The notes under the pieces were generated by a model that had not been told where the DNA came from, made no database searches, and worked only from the letters and a program-made list of their open reading frames with translations. 64,000 bases of DNA from Streptomyces sp. ATexAB-D23. Lineage in GTDB: Bacteria; Actinomycetota; Actinomycetes; Streptomycetales; Streptomycetaceae. Shown here piece by piece: positions 42,286-50,491 of the stretch (its first letter is position 1; each line of letters starts with the position of its first letter). Location: assembly GCF_000373645.1 (NCBI RefSeq), contig NZ_KB892001.1, forward strand, positions 66,441 to 130,440. The letters are read 5' to 3'. Position numbers and translations under genes: made by a program.

Positions 42286-43251
42286 ATGTCTTCGACCGAG
42301 CTGCCGGGAGTCCGCGCCGCCGCCGCAGCGGTGGCCCCCACGGTGAGCGCCGTCAGGGTCGCCGAGGGGGAGCGGCTGCGCTCCGTCGAACTGCCCGGAC
42401 TGACGCTCACCCTCCGTTCGCGGCCCTCCCGGCGGCCCGGACTGCCGCCCGCCCTCTTCGTGCACGGCCTCGGCGGCTCCTCGCAGAACTGGACGGCGCT
42501 GATGCCGCTCCTGGAGGACGCGGTGGACTGCGAGGCGGTCGACCTGCCCGGATTCGGCGACTCCCCGCCGCCCGACGACGGGAACTACTCGGTCACCGGG
42601 CACGCCCGCGCGGTGATCCGCCTCCTGGACGCCCAGGAGCGCGGCCCCGTCCATCTGTTCGGCAACTCGCTGGGCGGCGCGGTGGCCACCCGGGTCGCCG
42701 CCGTCCGTTCCGACCTGGTGCGCACCCTCACCCTGGTCTCGCCCGCGCTCCCCGAGATCCGGGTCCAGCGCACGGCCGCCCCGACCGCGCTGCTCGCACT
42801 CCCGGGCGTCGCCTCCCTGTTCGCCCGGCTGACCCGGGACTGGAGTGCGGAAGAGCGCACCCGCGGAGTCATGGCACTCTGTTACGGCGATCCGGCACGG
42901 GTCTCCGAGACGGGCTTCCGCGACGCGGTGGCCGAAATGGAGCGCCGACTGGAACTGCCGTACTTCTGGGACGCCATGGCGCGTACCGCCCGTGGCATCG
43001 TCGACGCGTACACCCTGGGCGGACAGCACGGGCTGTGGCGCCAGGCCGAGCGGGTGCTCGCGCCGACCCAGCTGGTGTACGGCGGACGGGACCAGCTCGT
43101 CTCGTTCCGGATGGCCCGCAGGGCGTCCGCGGCCTTCCGCGACGCGCGCCTGCTGACACTGCCCGACGCCGGGCACGTGGCGATGATGGAGTACCCGGAG
43201 GCGGTCGCCCAGGCGTTCCGGGAATTGCTCGACGAATGCGGCGGGAGCTGA
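42286..43251 (+). CDS. Alpha/beta-fold hydrolase
   Basis: 321 aa. HGLGGSSQNW (oxyanion hole), VDLPGFGDSPPP, nucleophile elbow GNSLGG, acid in VYGGRDQLV and base His in LPDAGHVAMMEYPEAV. Close to the haloalkane-dehalogenase/esterase subgroup; substrate unknown. Leaderless start. The following DUF3152 gene begins 8 bp later (or overlaps if its ATG at 43236 is used), so the two are an operon. Confidence 0.87.
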   Translation: MSSTELPGVRAAAAAVAPTVSAVRVAEGERLRSVELPGLTLTLRSRPSRRPGLPPALFVHGLGGSSQNWTALMPLLEDAVDCEAVDLPGFGDSPPPDDGNYSVTGHARAVIRLLDAQERGPVHLFGNSLGGAVATRVAAVRSDLVRTLTLVSPALPEIRVQRTAAPTALLALPGVASLFARLTRDWSAEERTRGVMALCYGDPARVSETGFRDAVAEMERRLELPYFWDAMARTARGIVDAYTLGGQHGLWRQAERVLAPTQLVYGGRDQLVSFRMARRASAAFRDARLLTLPDAGHVAMMEYPEAVAQAFRELLDECGGS

Positions 43252-43259
43252 TCCGGGGC

Positions 43260-44615
43260 GTGGGACGACACAGCCGTAAGGGCCCTGCGCCCAGGGTGCC
43301 CGAGACCGGGCAGGCGGAGGCGAACGAGGCGGGGCGCGAGGCCGCCCGGCCGGTCGCCGGCAGCGGGCGGCGCAGACGGCAGGCCGAGCAGGCCGGCCCG
43401 GGGCCGTTCCCGGGCACGCCCGAGGTACGCGGCGGTCACCCCGAACAGCGTGAACCCGGCGGCGGCTGGGGCGCGGGCCCCATGGGCCGGGGCGCCGAGG
43501 GCAGGGGTCAGGGACGGCCCGGTCTCCAGGCGCCCGCCCCCGGCGGCAGGCCCGGCGGCCCGCGTCCCGCGCACCACCCGCAGGGCCCCACGCACCATCA
43601 GCAGGCGACCTCCACCCGGCCGCTGATACCGGGTCCGCGGCGCGAGTTCGTCGAGGCCTTCGACAACCCGCCCGCACCGCCCGCGCCGCGCCGGCAGGCG
43701 GCGGCGCCCGCCGACCCGTTCGCCTCCGTCACCGAGTGGGACGAGCGCCCGCCCGAGCGCGGGCGCGACGAGGCGGCCCGGACCAGGGACGCGAAGGACG
43801 CCAAGGGCGGCAAGGGCCGTACGTTCACCGGTATCGCCGCCGCCGCGGTCACCACCGTGCTCGCGGTCGTCGTGGCCGGCCAGGTCGCCCACGACGGCAC
43901 CGGCGGCAACGGAGCGGCGCGGGCCGCGGGCGTGGACCGGGGCGAGAGCGACGACGCCTCCCGGTCGGACAGCCGTAACACCCCGTCCCCCGAAACGGCG
44001 ACGGTCAAGCCCCTTTCGTATGAGCAGAAAATGGCCAAGCCTTATCCGCTGGCTCCGGCGCTCATGGGATCGGGTGACTTCGAGACGGTCCCCGGCTCGG
44101 CCAAGGCCCCGGGCAAGGGTACGAAGCACCGCTACCGCATCGATGTCGAGAAGGGGCTCGGGCTCGACGCCGAACTGTTCGCGCAGGCCGTGCAGAAGAC
44201 GCTCAACGACGACCGGAGCTGGGCGCACGACGGCGATATGACCTTCGAGCGGATCTCCAAGGGCGAGCCGGATTTCGTCATCACGCTGGCAAGTCCCGGC
44301 ACCACCGCCAAGTGGTGCCGGAAGTCGGGCCTGGACACCACCGAGGACAACGTCTCCTGCGACTCGGCCGCCACCGAGCGCGTGATGATCAACGCCTACC
44401 GCTGGGCGCAGGGGTCGGCCACCTTCGGGCCGGACAAGCTGTTCTCCTACCGGCAGATGCTGATCAACCACGAGGTCGGCCACCGGCTCGGCCACAACCA
44501 TGTCAGCTGCCGTACGGAGGGCGCCCTCGCGCCCGTCATGCAGCAGCAGACCAAGACGCTGAACCTCGACGGCATCAAGTGCCGGGCCAACCCCTGGGTG
44601 TATCCCGAGGACTGA
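43260..44615 (+). CDS. DUF3152 secreted/membrane zincin
   Basis: 451 aa. A low-complexity cytoplasmic N-terminus (1-190, Pro/Gly/Arg-rich), one membrane helix (about 198-220, GIAAAAVTTVLAVVVAGQV) and an extracellular DUF3152 domain with a zinc-protease motif His404-Glu405-x-x-His408 and His412 (HEVGHRLGH) plus paired Cys. Probably a cell-surface metallopeptidase. GTG 43260 with GGGAG upstream; an ATG at 43236 overlapping the previous gene is possible. Adjacent to moeZ in M. tuberculosis (Rv3206c-Rv3207c), but separated here by 5.9 kb. Confidence 0.85.
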   Translation: MGRHSRKGPAPRVPETGQAEANEAGREAARPVAGSGRRRRQAEQAGPGPFPGTPEVRGGHPEQREPGGGWGAGPMGRGAEGRGQGRPGLQAPAPGGRPGGPRPAHHPQGPTHHQQATSTRPLIPGPRREFVEAFDNPPAPPAPRRQAAAPADPFASVTEWDERPPERGRDEAARTRDAKDAKGGKGRTFTGIAAAAVTTVLAVVVAGQVAHDGTGGNGAARAAGVDRGESDDASRSDSRNTPSPETATVKPLSYEQKMAKPYPLAPALMGSGDFETVPGSAKAPGKGTKHRYRIDVEKGLGLDAELFAQAVQKTLNDDRSWAHDGDMTFERISKGEPDFVITLASPGTTAKWCRKSGLDTTEDNVSCDSAATERVMINAYRWAQGSATFGPDKLFSYRQMLINHEVGHRLGHNHVSCRTEGALAPVMQQQTKTLNLDGIKCRANPWVYPED

Positions 44616-44701
44616 GTGGGTGTCGGGAGGCCGGTGCGCGGGTAGCACCCGCGGCGCCATGAGCCTGACCCCGAGTGACCTTTCGCCTCCATAGCGCGAT
44701 C

Positions 44702-44866
44702 AGGGCCTGTCCGGCGGATCTTCGTGGATCAGCCCGCGGCGTCCGGTGCGTGCTATCGGCGTGCGCCAGAATCGCCCTCGTACTGGACGTACTTGGGTGA
44801 TTCGGGCGTGCGGCGAGAGTGCGTGCCAGGCGTCGCGGGCCCGCGAAGATCCGCCGGACAGGCCCT
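44702..44866. mobile_element. 165-bp MITE-like imperfect palindrome
   Basis: Terminal 23-bp perfect inverted repeats (44702-44724 and 44844-44866, starting AGGGCCTGTCCGGCGGATC) with an imperfect inverted repeat continuing to the centre (GTAC-TGGAC-GTAC near 44784). No ORF. The ends resemble those of streptomycete insertion sequences, suggesting a non-autonomous element; I see no clear target-site duplication. It marks the left boundary of the exopolysaccharide genes. Confidence 0.6.
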
Positions 44867-45023
44867 AAACGTCATTCGCGCAGGAAAGTTACGCCGGTTC
44901 ACCCCTTTCGGTGGTGCGACGGACAACCGTCCATCGCACCACCGGCGTATCCGCTTACGGTCGTCCCGCCGCGAGTCGCCGATCCAACGGCGGCCGCACA
45001 CAAGGGAGATCGGGGGTGCACTC

Positions 45024-46817
45024 GTGCGGATCGGACTGCTCACCGATGGTGGCTATCCGTACGCGACCGGTGAGTCCAGGCTCTGGTGCGACCGCCTGGT
45101 ACGCGGGCTCGCCCAGCACGAGTTCGACCTCTTCGCACTCAGCCGCACCGCCGAACAGGAAGCGCGGGGCTGGGTCAGGCTCCCCGCCCAGGTCGGGCAG
45201 GTGCGTACCGCCCCCCTGTGGACGGCCGACGAGGAATCCCTCGGGCTGCACGCACCCAGGGGACCGCTCTCGCGCCTGCTGACCGGAGGGGGCGCGCGGA
45301 CCTACGCCCGGCGCGAACGGCGGCGCTTCGCCACCCACTTCACCTCCCTCGCGGCCTCGGTCTGCACGGCGGGCCGCGAGCCCGGCGGGGCGGACACCGC
45401 CCGGCCCGCCGGTACGGGTGACGGAATCGGCCCCCGGGCCGCCGACGAGCAGTTCACCCAGGGCCTCTACGGGCTCGCCGAACTGGCCTGGGAGCACGGC
45501 GGACTGCCCGCCGCCCTCCGCTCCGAGACCGCCGTGCGCATCCTGGAGGCTGCCTGCCGCGCCCCCGGCACCGGGCGCACCGTGCAGACCGCCACCGTCG
45601 CCGACCTCCTCGCCTTCACCGCGGAGCTGGACCGGGTGCTGCGCCCGCTCTCCCTGGACTGGTACGAGGAGGACGGCCTCGCAGCCGTCGACCTCTGCCA
45701 TGCCGCGTCCGGTGGCGCGGCCGCTCTGCCGGGTCTGCTGGCCAAACGCTTCTTCGGCGTGCCCCTGCTGGTCACGGAGTACTCCGTGCAGGTGCGGGCG
45801 CACTACCTCTCGTCGGGGGGCGCGCCCGTGAGTGCGCCGGTGCGCGCCCTCCTGGCGAACTTCCACGGGCGGCTCGCCACCGAGGTGTACCGGCAGGCCG
45901 CGCTCATCACCCCCGGCAACACCCACGCCCGCCGCTGGCAGGAGCGCTGCGGCGCCGACCCCGCCAAGGTGCGGACGGTGTACCCCGGCATGGAGTCCGC
46001 CCGGTTCGCGGCACTCGGGGAACGCGACGACGACGGCGGTCCCGACACGCTCGTCTGGGTCGGCCGGATCGAGCCCGCCAAGGACCTGATCGCCCTTCTG
46101 CACGCCTTCGCCGAGGTGCGCCGGGCCGAGCCGGACGCCCGGCTGCGGATCATCGGGGCGCCGGCCCCGGGCCCGGCGGGCGCCACCTGTCTCGCGCACT
46201 GCCGGGCGGTGGCCGCCGAGCTGTTCCCCGACGGGGTGGCCGGTACGCACGCCGGGGGCGAGAATCCGGTCTCCTTCGAGGACATCGGGGGCGACGGCGT
46301 ACCCGGTCTCGCCCAGGCGTATGCGGCGGGCGGCGTCGTGGTGCTGTCCAGCGTGGTCGAGGGCTTTCCGATCAGCGTGGTCGAGGCGATGTTCTGCGGC
46401 CGGGCCACCGTGTCGACGGACGTCGGCGCGGTCGTCGAGGTCATCGGCGGCACCGGGCTCGTGGTCCCGCCGCGCAACCCCCGGGCGCTCGCGGACGCCT
46501 GCCTGGCGCTGCTGCGCGACCCGGAGCGCCGTGCGCGCCTGGGTGCGGCGGCACGCGCCCGAGCCCTGGAACTCTTCACCGTCGAACAGAATCTCGCGGC
46601 ATTCCGTGGCATCTACCTGGAGCTGATCGCGCAGGCGCCGGTACGCGGCACGCCGCTCCCGGAGCCCGGTGAGGGACCGCGCCCCTTCGCCACCCCGCCG
46701 GAGGCCCACGTCCTGGGCCTCTGGCCGGAACCGGAGCCGGAGCCGGAGCCGTACCCCGGCGACCGCACCCCCAGTTGGGCGGGCGCGGCGCCGGGGCCGG
46801 GGGAGAGCGATGCGTGA
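45024..46817 (+). CDS. PelF-like glycosyltransferase (GT4 with DUF3492)
   Basis: 597 aa. An N-terminal DUF3492 acceptor domain (RIGLLTDGGYPYATGESRLWCDRL, 1-300) and a GT-B donor domain with VGRIEPAKDL, then VVLSSVVEGFPISVVEAM (the E-x7-E motif) and a Pro/Glu tail (PEPEPEPEPYPGD). PelF polymerises UDP-amino sugars into Pel polysaccharide. GTG 45024 is chosen as the codon before RIGLLTDG; its ribosome site is weak, so the MITE-like upstream region may matter for expression. First gene of the cassette. Confidence 0.82.
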   Translation: MRIGLLTDGGYPYATGESRLWCDRLVRGLAQHEFDLFALSRTAEQEARGWVRLPAQVGQVRTAPLWTADEESLGLHAPRGPLSRLLTGGGARTYARRERRRFATHFTSLAASVCTAGREPGGADTARPAGTGDGIGPRAADEQFTQGLYGLAELAWEHGGLPAALRSETAVRILEAACRAPGTGRTVQTATVADLLAFTAELDRVLRPLSLDWYEEDGLAAVDLCHAASGGAAALPGLLAKRFFGVPLLVTEYSVQVRAHYLSSGGAPVSAPVRALLANFHGRLATEVYRQAALITPGNTHARRWQERCGADPAKVRTVYPGMESARFAALGERDDDGGPDTLVWVGRIEPAKDLIALLHAFAEVRRAEPDARLRIIGAPAPGPAGATCLAHCRAVAAELFPDGVAGTHAGGENPVSFEDIGGDGVPGLAQAYAAGGVVVLSSVVEGFPISVVEAMFCGRATVSTDVGAVVEVIGGTGLVVPPRNPRALADACLALLRDPERRARLGAAARARALELFTVEQNLAAFRGIYLELIAQAPVRGTPLPEPGEGPRPFATPPEAHVLGLWPEPEPEPEPYPGDRTPSWAGAAPGPGESDA

Positions 46818-46887
46818 CCAGGAGACGGCCGGCCCGGCCCGGCCCAGTCGGCCGGGACCGGACGAACAGCAGCACGGAGGAACGACG

Positions 46888-48438
46888 ATGGGCCCCCAGA
46901 CGGACGCCCGCACGGAAGCCCGGGAAGACCTCGCCCCCACGCCGGCGCGCGAGACGGCCGGGCGGCCCGAGCTGATCGGATCCGCGCCCGCCGACCTCGC
47001 ACCGTCCGACCTCGTGCCGTCCGACCTCGTGCCTGCCGGCTCCGCGCCTGCCGGTCCCGCGCCTGCCGGCCTCGCGCCCGCCGACCTCGTACAGTCCGCC
47101 CCCGTACAGTCCGCCCCCGCACCTGCCGACCTCGCGCCGTCCGACCCCGCACCCGTCCGTCCCGCGCCGTCAGACCCCGCCCCAGCTGACCGCGTGCCCC
47201 CCGCCCCCGCGCACGCCCCCGCCCGGACGGCCGCCGATGCGCCGGAGCGCAACCCGGAGCACGCCCCGGCGCGTACTCCCGCGCGCGCCACCGAGGTGGC
47301 CCGCGTCCACCCCCGCACCGCCCACCCCGCCCGCGACACCGCGGCCGCCGCGCACCAGGCGGCCGGCGGGGCGCACGGGACCGCCGACCCGGTGAAGGCC
47401 CTCATGCACCGGCACCGTGAGCTGTGCGAGCGGGCCGTCGACCCGTTGGAGATCGCCGCCGGGCTCGAAGCCCACGGCGTCACCGACCGCACCGCCGCCC
47501 GCTACCGGCACCGCGACGTGTTCTCGCTCGCCGAGGAACTCTTCGCCCGGATCCCGGCCGTCGCGGCGGAGTCCGTCGCCGCGGGCCCCGCTCCGGCGCG
47601 CGACATCGAGACGCGCGCCGCCTGGTCGCTGCGCGCCCTGCTGCCGGGCGCCGCCTGCCTGGCCACCTTCGTCGCGCTCCGCCTCACCGACGGGGTGCTC
47701 GGCGGCGACGCCCGGCTCGCCATCGGGGCCGGCGGCACGCTGCTCGCGCTCATCGGCCTGGCCCTCGCCCTGCGCACCGGCCCCCTCAGCGCCCGCGCCG
47801 GCTCATCGGGCACCGCAGCCCTCTGTGCCTGCTGGCTCCTCGGCTACGTCCTGTACGGCGACGACCTGCTCCACCAGGTCCTCAGCGGCGGCCCCGAAGG
47901 CCCCTGGACGCTCACCCCTGCGCCCCTGCTCGGGCTCGCCCTCGCGGTGGCCCCCGCCGCCTGGTGCGCCCACCTCTTCTCCCTGTACGCCCACCGCAGA
48001 CTCCACGGCAGCCATGCGCTGGAGGAGTTCGCCGCCGGTGTGCGCCCCCTGCTCTTCGGCGCCGTCGCGCTCTTCGCCTGCGTCCTGGCCATACTGCTGT
48101 ACCTGGCCCGGCTCGGGCTCGGCACCGGCGGCTCCCCGGCCGCTGCCGCCGCCCTCGGGGTGCTGCTCCTGCTGGCCCGCCTGCTCACCGTCCACGGCTT
48201 CCCGGAAGCGGCCGCCACCGGACTCGCCGCCGCCTGCGCCGTCGAGGCCGCCGCCCCCGCCCTGATCCTGGCCGGGCGGCTGCCCGGACTCGACCCGCTC
48301 GCCCGCCCCGTCGACGCCCTGATCGAGGCGGCGGGCACCGGGGCCGTGCCCGCGCTCGCCTGCGGCGCGGCCGCCCTCGGCCTGCTGACCACCGCCACCC
48401 TCGCCCTCTCCAGGGCATCCGCCCACAGCGCCGCCTGA
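46888..48438 (+). CDS. Multi-spanning membrane protein with repetitive N-terminus
   Basis: 516 aa. Residues 1-160 are degenerate pentapeptide repeats (DLVPS, GPAPA, DLAPS type); then a short conserved helical segment (HRHRELCERAVDPLEIAAGLEAHG) and about 10 membrane helices from residue 240 to the end. No known family recognised; by position it could export or help polymerise the polysaccharide, but it does not look like PelG. ATG 46888 has a perfect GGAGG at 7-nt spacing; an ATG at 46810 overlapping the upstream gene would add 26 residues. Confidence 0.75.
   Translation: MGPQTDARTEAREDLAPTPARETAGRPELIGSAPADLAPSDLVPSDLVPAGSAPAGPAPAGLAPADLVQSAPVQSAPAPADLAPSDPAPVRPAPSDPAPADRVPPAPAHAPARTAADAPERNPEHAPARTPARATEVARVHPRTAHPARDTAAAAHQAAGGAHGTADPVKALMHRHRELCERAVDPLEIAAGLEAHGVTDRTAARYRHRDVFSLAEELFARIPAVAAESVAAGPAPARDIETRAAWSLRALLPGAACLATFVALRLTDGVLGGDARLAIGAGGTLLALIGLALALRTGPLSARAGSSGTAALCACWLLGYVLYGDDLLHQVLSGGPEGPWTLTPAPLLGLALAVAPAAWCAHLFSLYAHRRLHGSHALEEFAAGVRPLLFGAVALFACVLAILLYLARLGLGTGGSPAAAAALGVLLLLARLLTVHGFPEAAATGLAAACAVEAAAPALILAGRLPGLDPLARPVDALIEAAGTGAVPALACGAAALGLLTTATLALSRASAHSAA
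46985..47190 (+). repeat. 15-bp coding minisatellite
   Basis: About 13 consecutive 15-nt units of the type GCGCCTGCCGGC... encode x-x-Ala/Val-Pro-Ala/Ser pentapeptides. Units differ mostly at the first two codons. Expect copy number differences between strains. Confidence 0.7.
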
Positions 48439-48521
48439 GGCGCCCCAGAACCCCCGCGGAGCCGACGCCGCGGGTCGTCATCACCCGTTCCACCCGTAAC
48501 TGCCCCAAGGAGACACCGGAC

Positions 48522-48635
48522 ATGACCCCCCAATCCCCCGCACCGGCAGCCCGCCGTCGGCCCCCAGGCCGGGTCCGCCCAGTCCCGCCCGGTTCGCGAC
48601 GCCCGGGTGGACCGGGCCTGGGCGGTGCGCGATGA
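48522..48635 (+). CDS. Possible 37-aa basic ORF coupled to epimerase
   Basis: MTPQSPAPAARRRPPGRV onwards, Pro/Arg-rich, with AAGGAG 10 nt upstream of the ATG and its TGA overlapping the epimerase ATG (ATGA). It may only serve to load ribosomes onto the epimerase gene. Composition is compatible with chance in this GC range. Confidence 0.4.
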   Translation: MTPQSPAPAARRRPPGRVRPVPPGSRRPGGPGLGGAR

Positions 48636-49597
48636 GGGTGCTGCTGCTCGGAGCCAACGGATTCATCGGCCGGTTCGTGGCCGACCGGCTGCTCGCCGAC
48701 CCCGCCGTCCACCTCACCGCCCTCGGGCGCGGCGACGACGCCGACGTGCGGTTCGACCTCGCCGGCGGCAGCCCCGGAGCGCTCACCCGCTTCCTGGACG
48801 CCGTCCACCCCGGAGTCGTCGTCAACTGCGCCGGCGCCACCCGGGGCGGGGCCCGCGACCTCACCCGGCACAACACCGTCGCCGTCGCCACCGTCTGCGA
48901 GGCGATGCGGCGCAGCGGCTGCTCCGCCCGCCTCGTCCAGGTCGGCTGCGCCTCCGAGTACGGCCCCTCGCAGCCCGGCTCCTCCACCGCCGAGGACGCC
49001 ATCCCGCGCCCCGGCGGCCCGTACGGCGTCAGCAAGCTCGCCGCCACCGAGCTCGTCCTCGGCTCCGGCCTCGACGCGGTCGTGCTGCGGGTCTTCTCAC
49101 CGGTCGGCCCCGGCACCCCCGCGGGCTCCCCGCTGGGCCGACTCGCCGAGGCCATGCGGCGCACCATGCAGTCCGGCGACGGCGAGCTGAAGCTCAGCGG
49201 CCTCGGCGTGCAGCGCGACTTCGTGGACGTACGCGATGTGGCGCGCGCCGTGCACGCCGCCTCGCTCTCCGCCGCGCAGGGCGTCGTCAACATCGGTACC
49301 GGCCGGGCCGTCCGGCTCCGCGACGCGGCGGCCGTCCTCGCCAAGGTCGCCGGATACGCCGGCGCGCTCCACGAGCTGGACACGCCCCCCGCGCGCCTGC
49401 CCATCGGTGCCCCCCGCACCTCCACCGAATCGGTCATCGAGCACCTCTCGGCCACGCCGTCCCCGTACCCGGACGGCTGCGGGGCCTGGCAGCAGGCGGA
49501 CGTACGCACCGCCCGCGACCGGCTCGGCTGGCGCCCCCGGATCAATCTGGAGGAGTCACTCGCCGACATCTGGATGGAGGCGGCGTGCCGTATCTGA
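48632..49597 (+). CDS. NAD-dependent sugar-nucleotide epimerase/dehydratase
   Basis: 321 aa, extended SDR. The dinucleotide motif is GANGFIG (residues 7-13), the active site YGVSK with Ser upstream (VGCASEYGPS), and RDFVDVRDVARAV is the substrate-domain strand. It most likely epimerises or dehydrates a UDP-sugar feeding the neighbouring glycosyltransferase. Overlaps the downstream spherulin-4 gene by 13 bp. Confidence 0.87.
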   Translation: MRVLLLGANGFIGRFVADRLLADPAVHLTALGRGDDADVRFDLAGGSPGALTRFLDAVHPGVVVNCAGATRGGARDLTRHNTVAVATVCEAMRRSGCSARLVQVGCASEYGPSQPGSSTAEDAIPRPGGPYGVSKLAATELVLGSGLDAVVLRVFSPVGPGTPAGSPLGRLAEAMRRTMQSGDGELKLSGLGVQRDFVDVRDVARAVHAASLSAAQGVVNIGTGRAVRLRDAAAVLAKVAGYAGALHELDTPPARLPIGAPRTSTESVIEHLSATPSPYPDGCGAWQQADVRTARDRLGWRPRINLEESLADIWMEAACRI

Positions 49598-50406
49598 CCA
49601 GCACCGGCACGGCCCGGCGGAGCAGCGGCGCCGAACAGTTCGGCTTCGGCGTCCCCGGCTACGCGCACCCGCTGCTCGCAACGGCCGAGTGGGCCGAGCT
49701 CACGCGCCCGGGGACGCCGCTGCACTGGGCCGTCCTCAACGTCGACAACGGCCCCGGCAGCCGGCCCGACCCGCACTGCCTGGAGGCGGCGGGGCGGTTC
49801 CGCAACGCCCGCGCGCCGCGCGGCGGCGAGCCGCCCGACACCATGCGGGCGGCGGGCGGGCGGCTGCTCGGGCAGCTCGACCTCGCGCACGGCCGGCGGC
49901 CCTTCACGGAACTGCTCGCGGACGCCCGGTCGTTCCTGGAGTGGTACCGCGTGGACGGCTTCTACCTCGACCGCTGTCCGGTCGACCGCGCCGATCTGCC
50001 GGCCGTCCGCCGCCTCGCCGGGACGCTCAGAGCCTTCCTCACGGACGCGGACGGGCCCCTCGTGCTCGGGCACGACACCCACCCGTACCCCGGCTACGCG
50101 GAGGCCGCCGACCAGCTCGTCACCTTCCGCGGCGCGTGGAGCGACTACCGCTGGTCACAGGTGGCGGAGTGGACCGCCGCCTATCCGCCCGGCCGGTTCG
50201 CCCACTTCGTCCACGGCGTCCCGCGCACCCATCTGGAGGAGGCCATGCGCATCGCCCGCTGGCAGGGAGCCGGGACGATCTTCTTCACCGACCGCGGCGG
50301 GCAGTCGGAATCCGGGCGCGGGCGCGGACAAAGCGACCCATTCGCGGCACTGCCCAGTTACTGGGACGAAATTGTCTCGCGGATCGGACTCGGTATCTCG
50401 GAATGA
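49585..50406 (+). CDS. Spherulin-4 (GH135-like) protein
   Basis: 273 aa, TIM-barrel type without signal peptide. It begins with FGVPGYAHPL, contains AVLNVDNGPGSRPD, VDGFYLDRCPVD and VTFRGAWSDY, and ends PSYWDEIVSRIG, the order seen in spherulin-4 family proteins such as Sph3, which cut galactosamine-containing polymers. In the family the motifs are usually DE and FE; here Asp129-Arg130 and Phe181-Arg182, so the acidic partners are missing and activity is questionable. GTG 49585 follows GGAGG. Confidence 0.78.
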   Translation: MPYLTSTGTARRSSGAEQFGFGVPGYAHPLLATAEWAELTRPGTPLHWAVLNVDNGPGSRPDPHCLEAAGRFRNARAPRGGEPPDTMRAAGGRLLGQLDLAHGRRPFTELLADARSFLEWYRVDGFYLDRCPVDRADLPAVRRLAGTLRAFLTDADGPLVLGHDTHPYPGYAEAADQLVTFRGAWSDYRWSQVAEWTAAYPPGRFAHFVHGVPRTHLEEAMRIARWQGAGTIFFTDRGGQSESGRGRGQSDPFAALPSYWDEIVSRIGLGISE

Positions 50407-50491
50407 GAGGGGGCGTGGCAGTGTTACGGCAAGAACAACCGTACGTAGTCGAAGTACGTAGAAACCGACCACCTGCATTGTTGAGGTTCCT
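50407..50491 (+). promoter_or_regulatory. moeZ upstream region with GTACGTAG direct repeats
   Basis: GTACGTAG occurs at 50441-50448 and 50454-50461, 13 bp apart, between the spherulin-like gene and moeZ. A possible regulator site; no clear -35/-10 pair seen. Confidence 0.3.

Noticed and set aside
44955..47492. An 845-aa open frame opposite the PelF-like gene
   Set aside because: Repetitive Gly/Ala/Arg sequence with no start signals; the opposite strand holds clear DUF3492/GT4 motifs.
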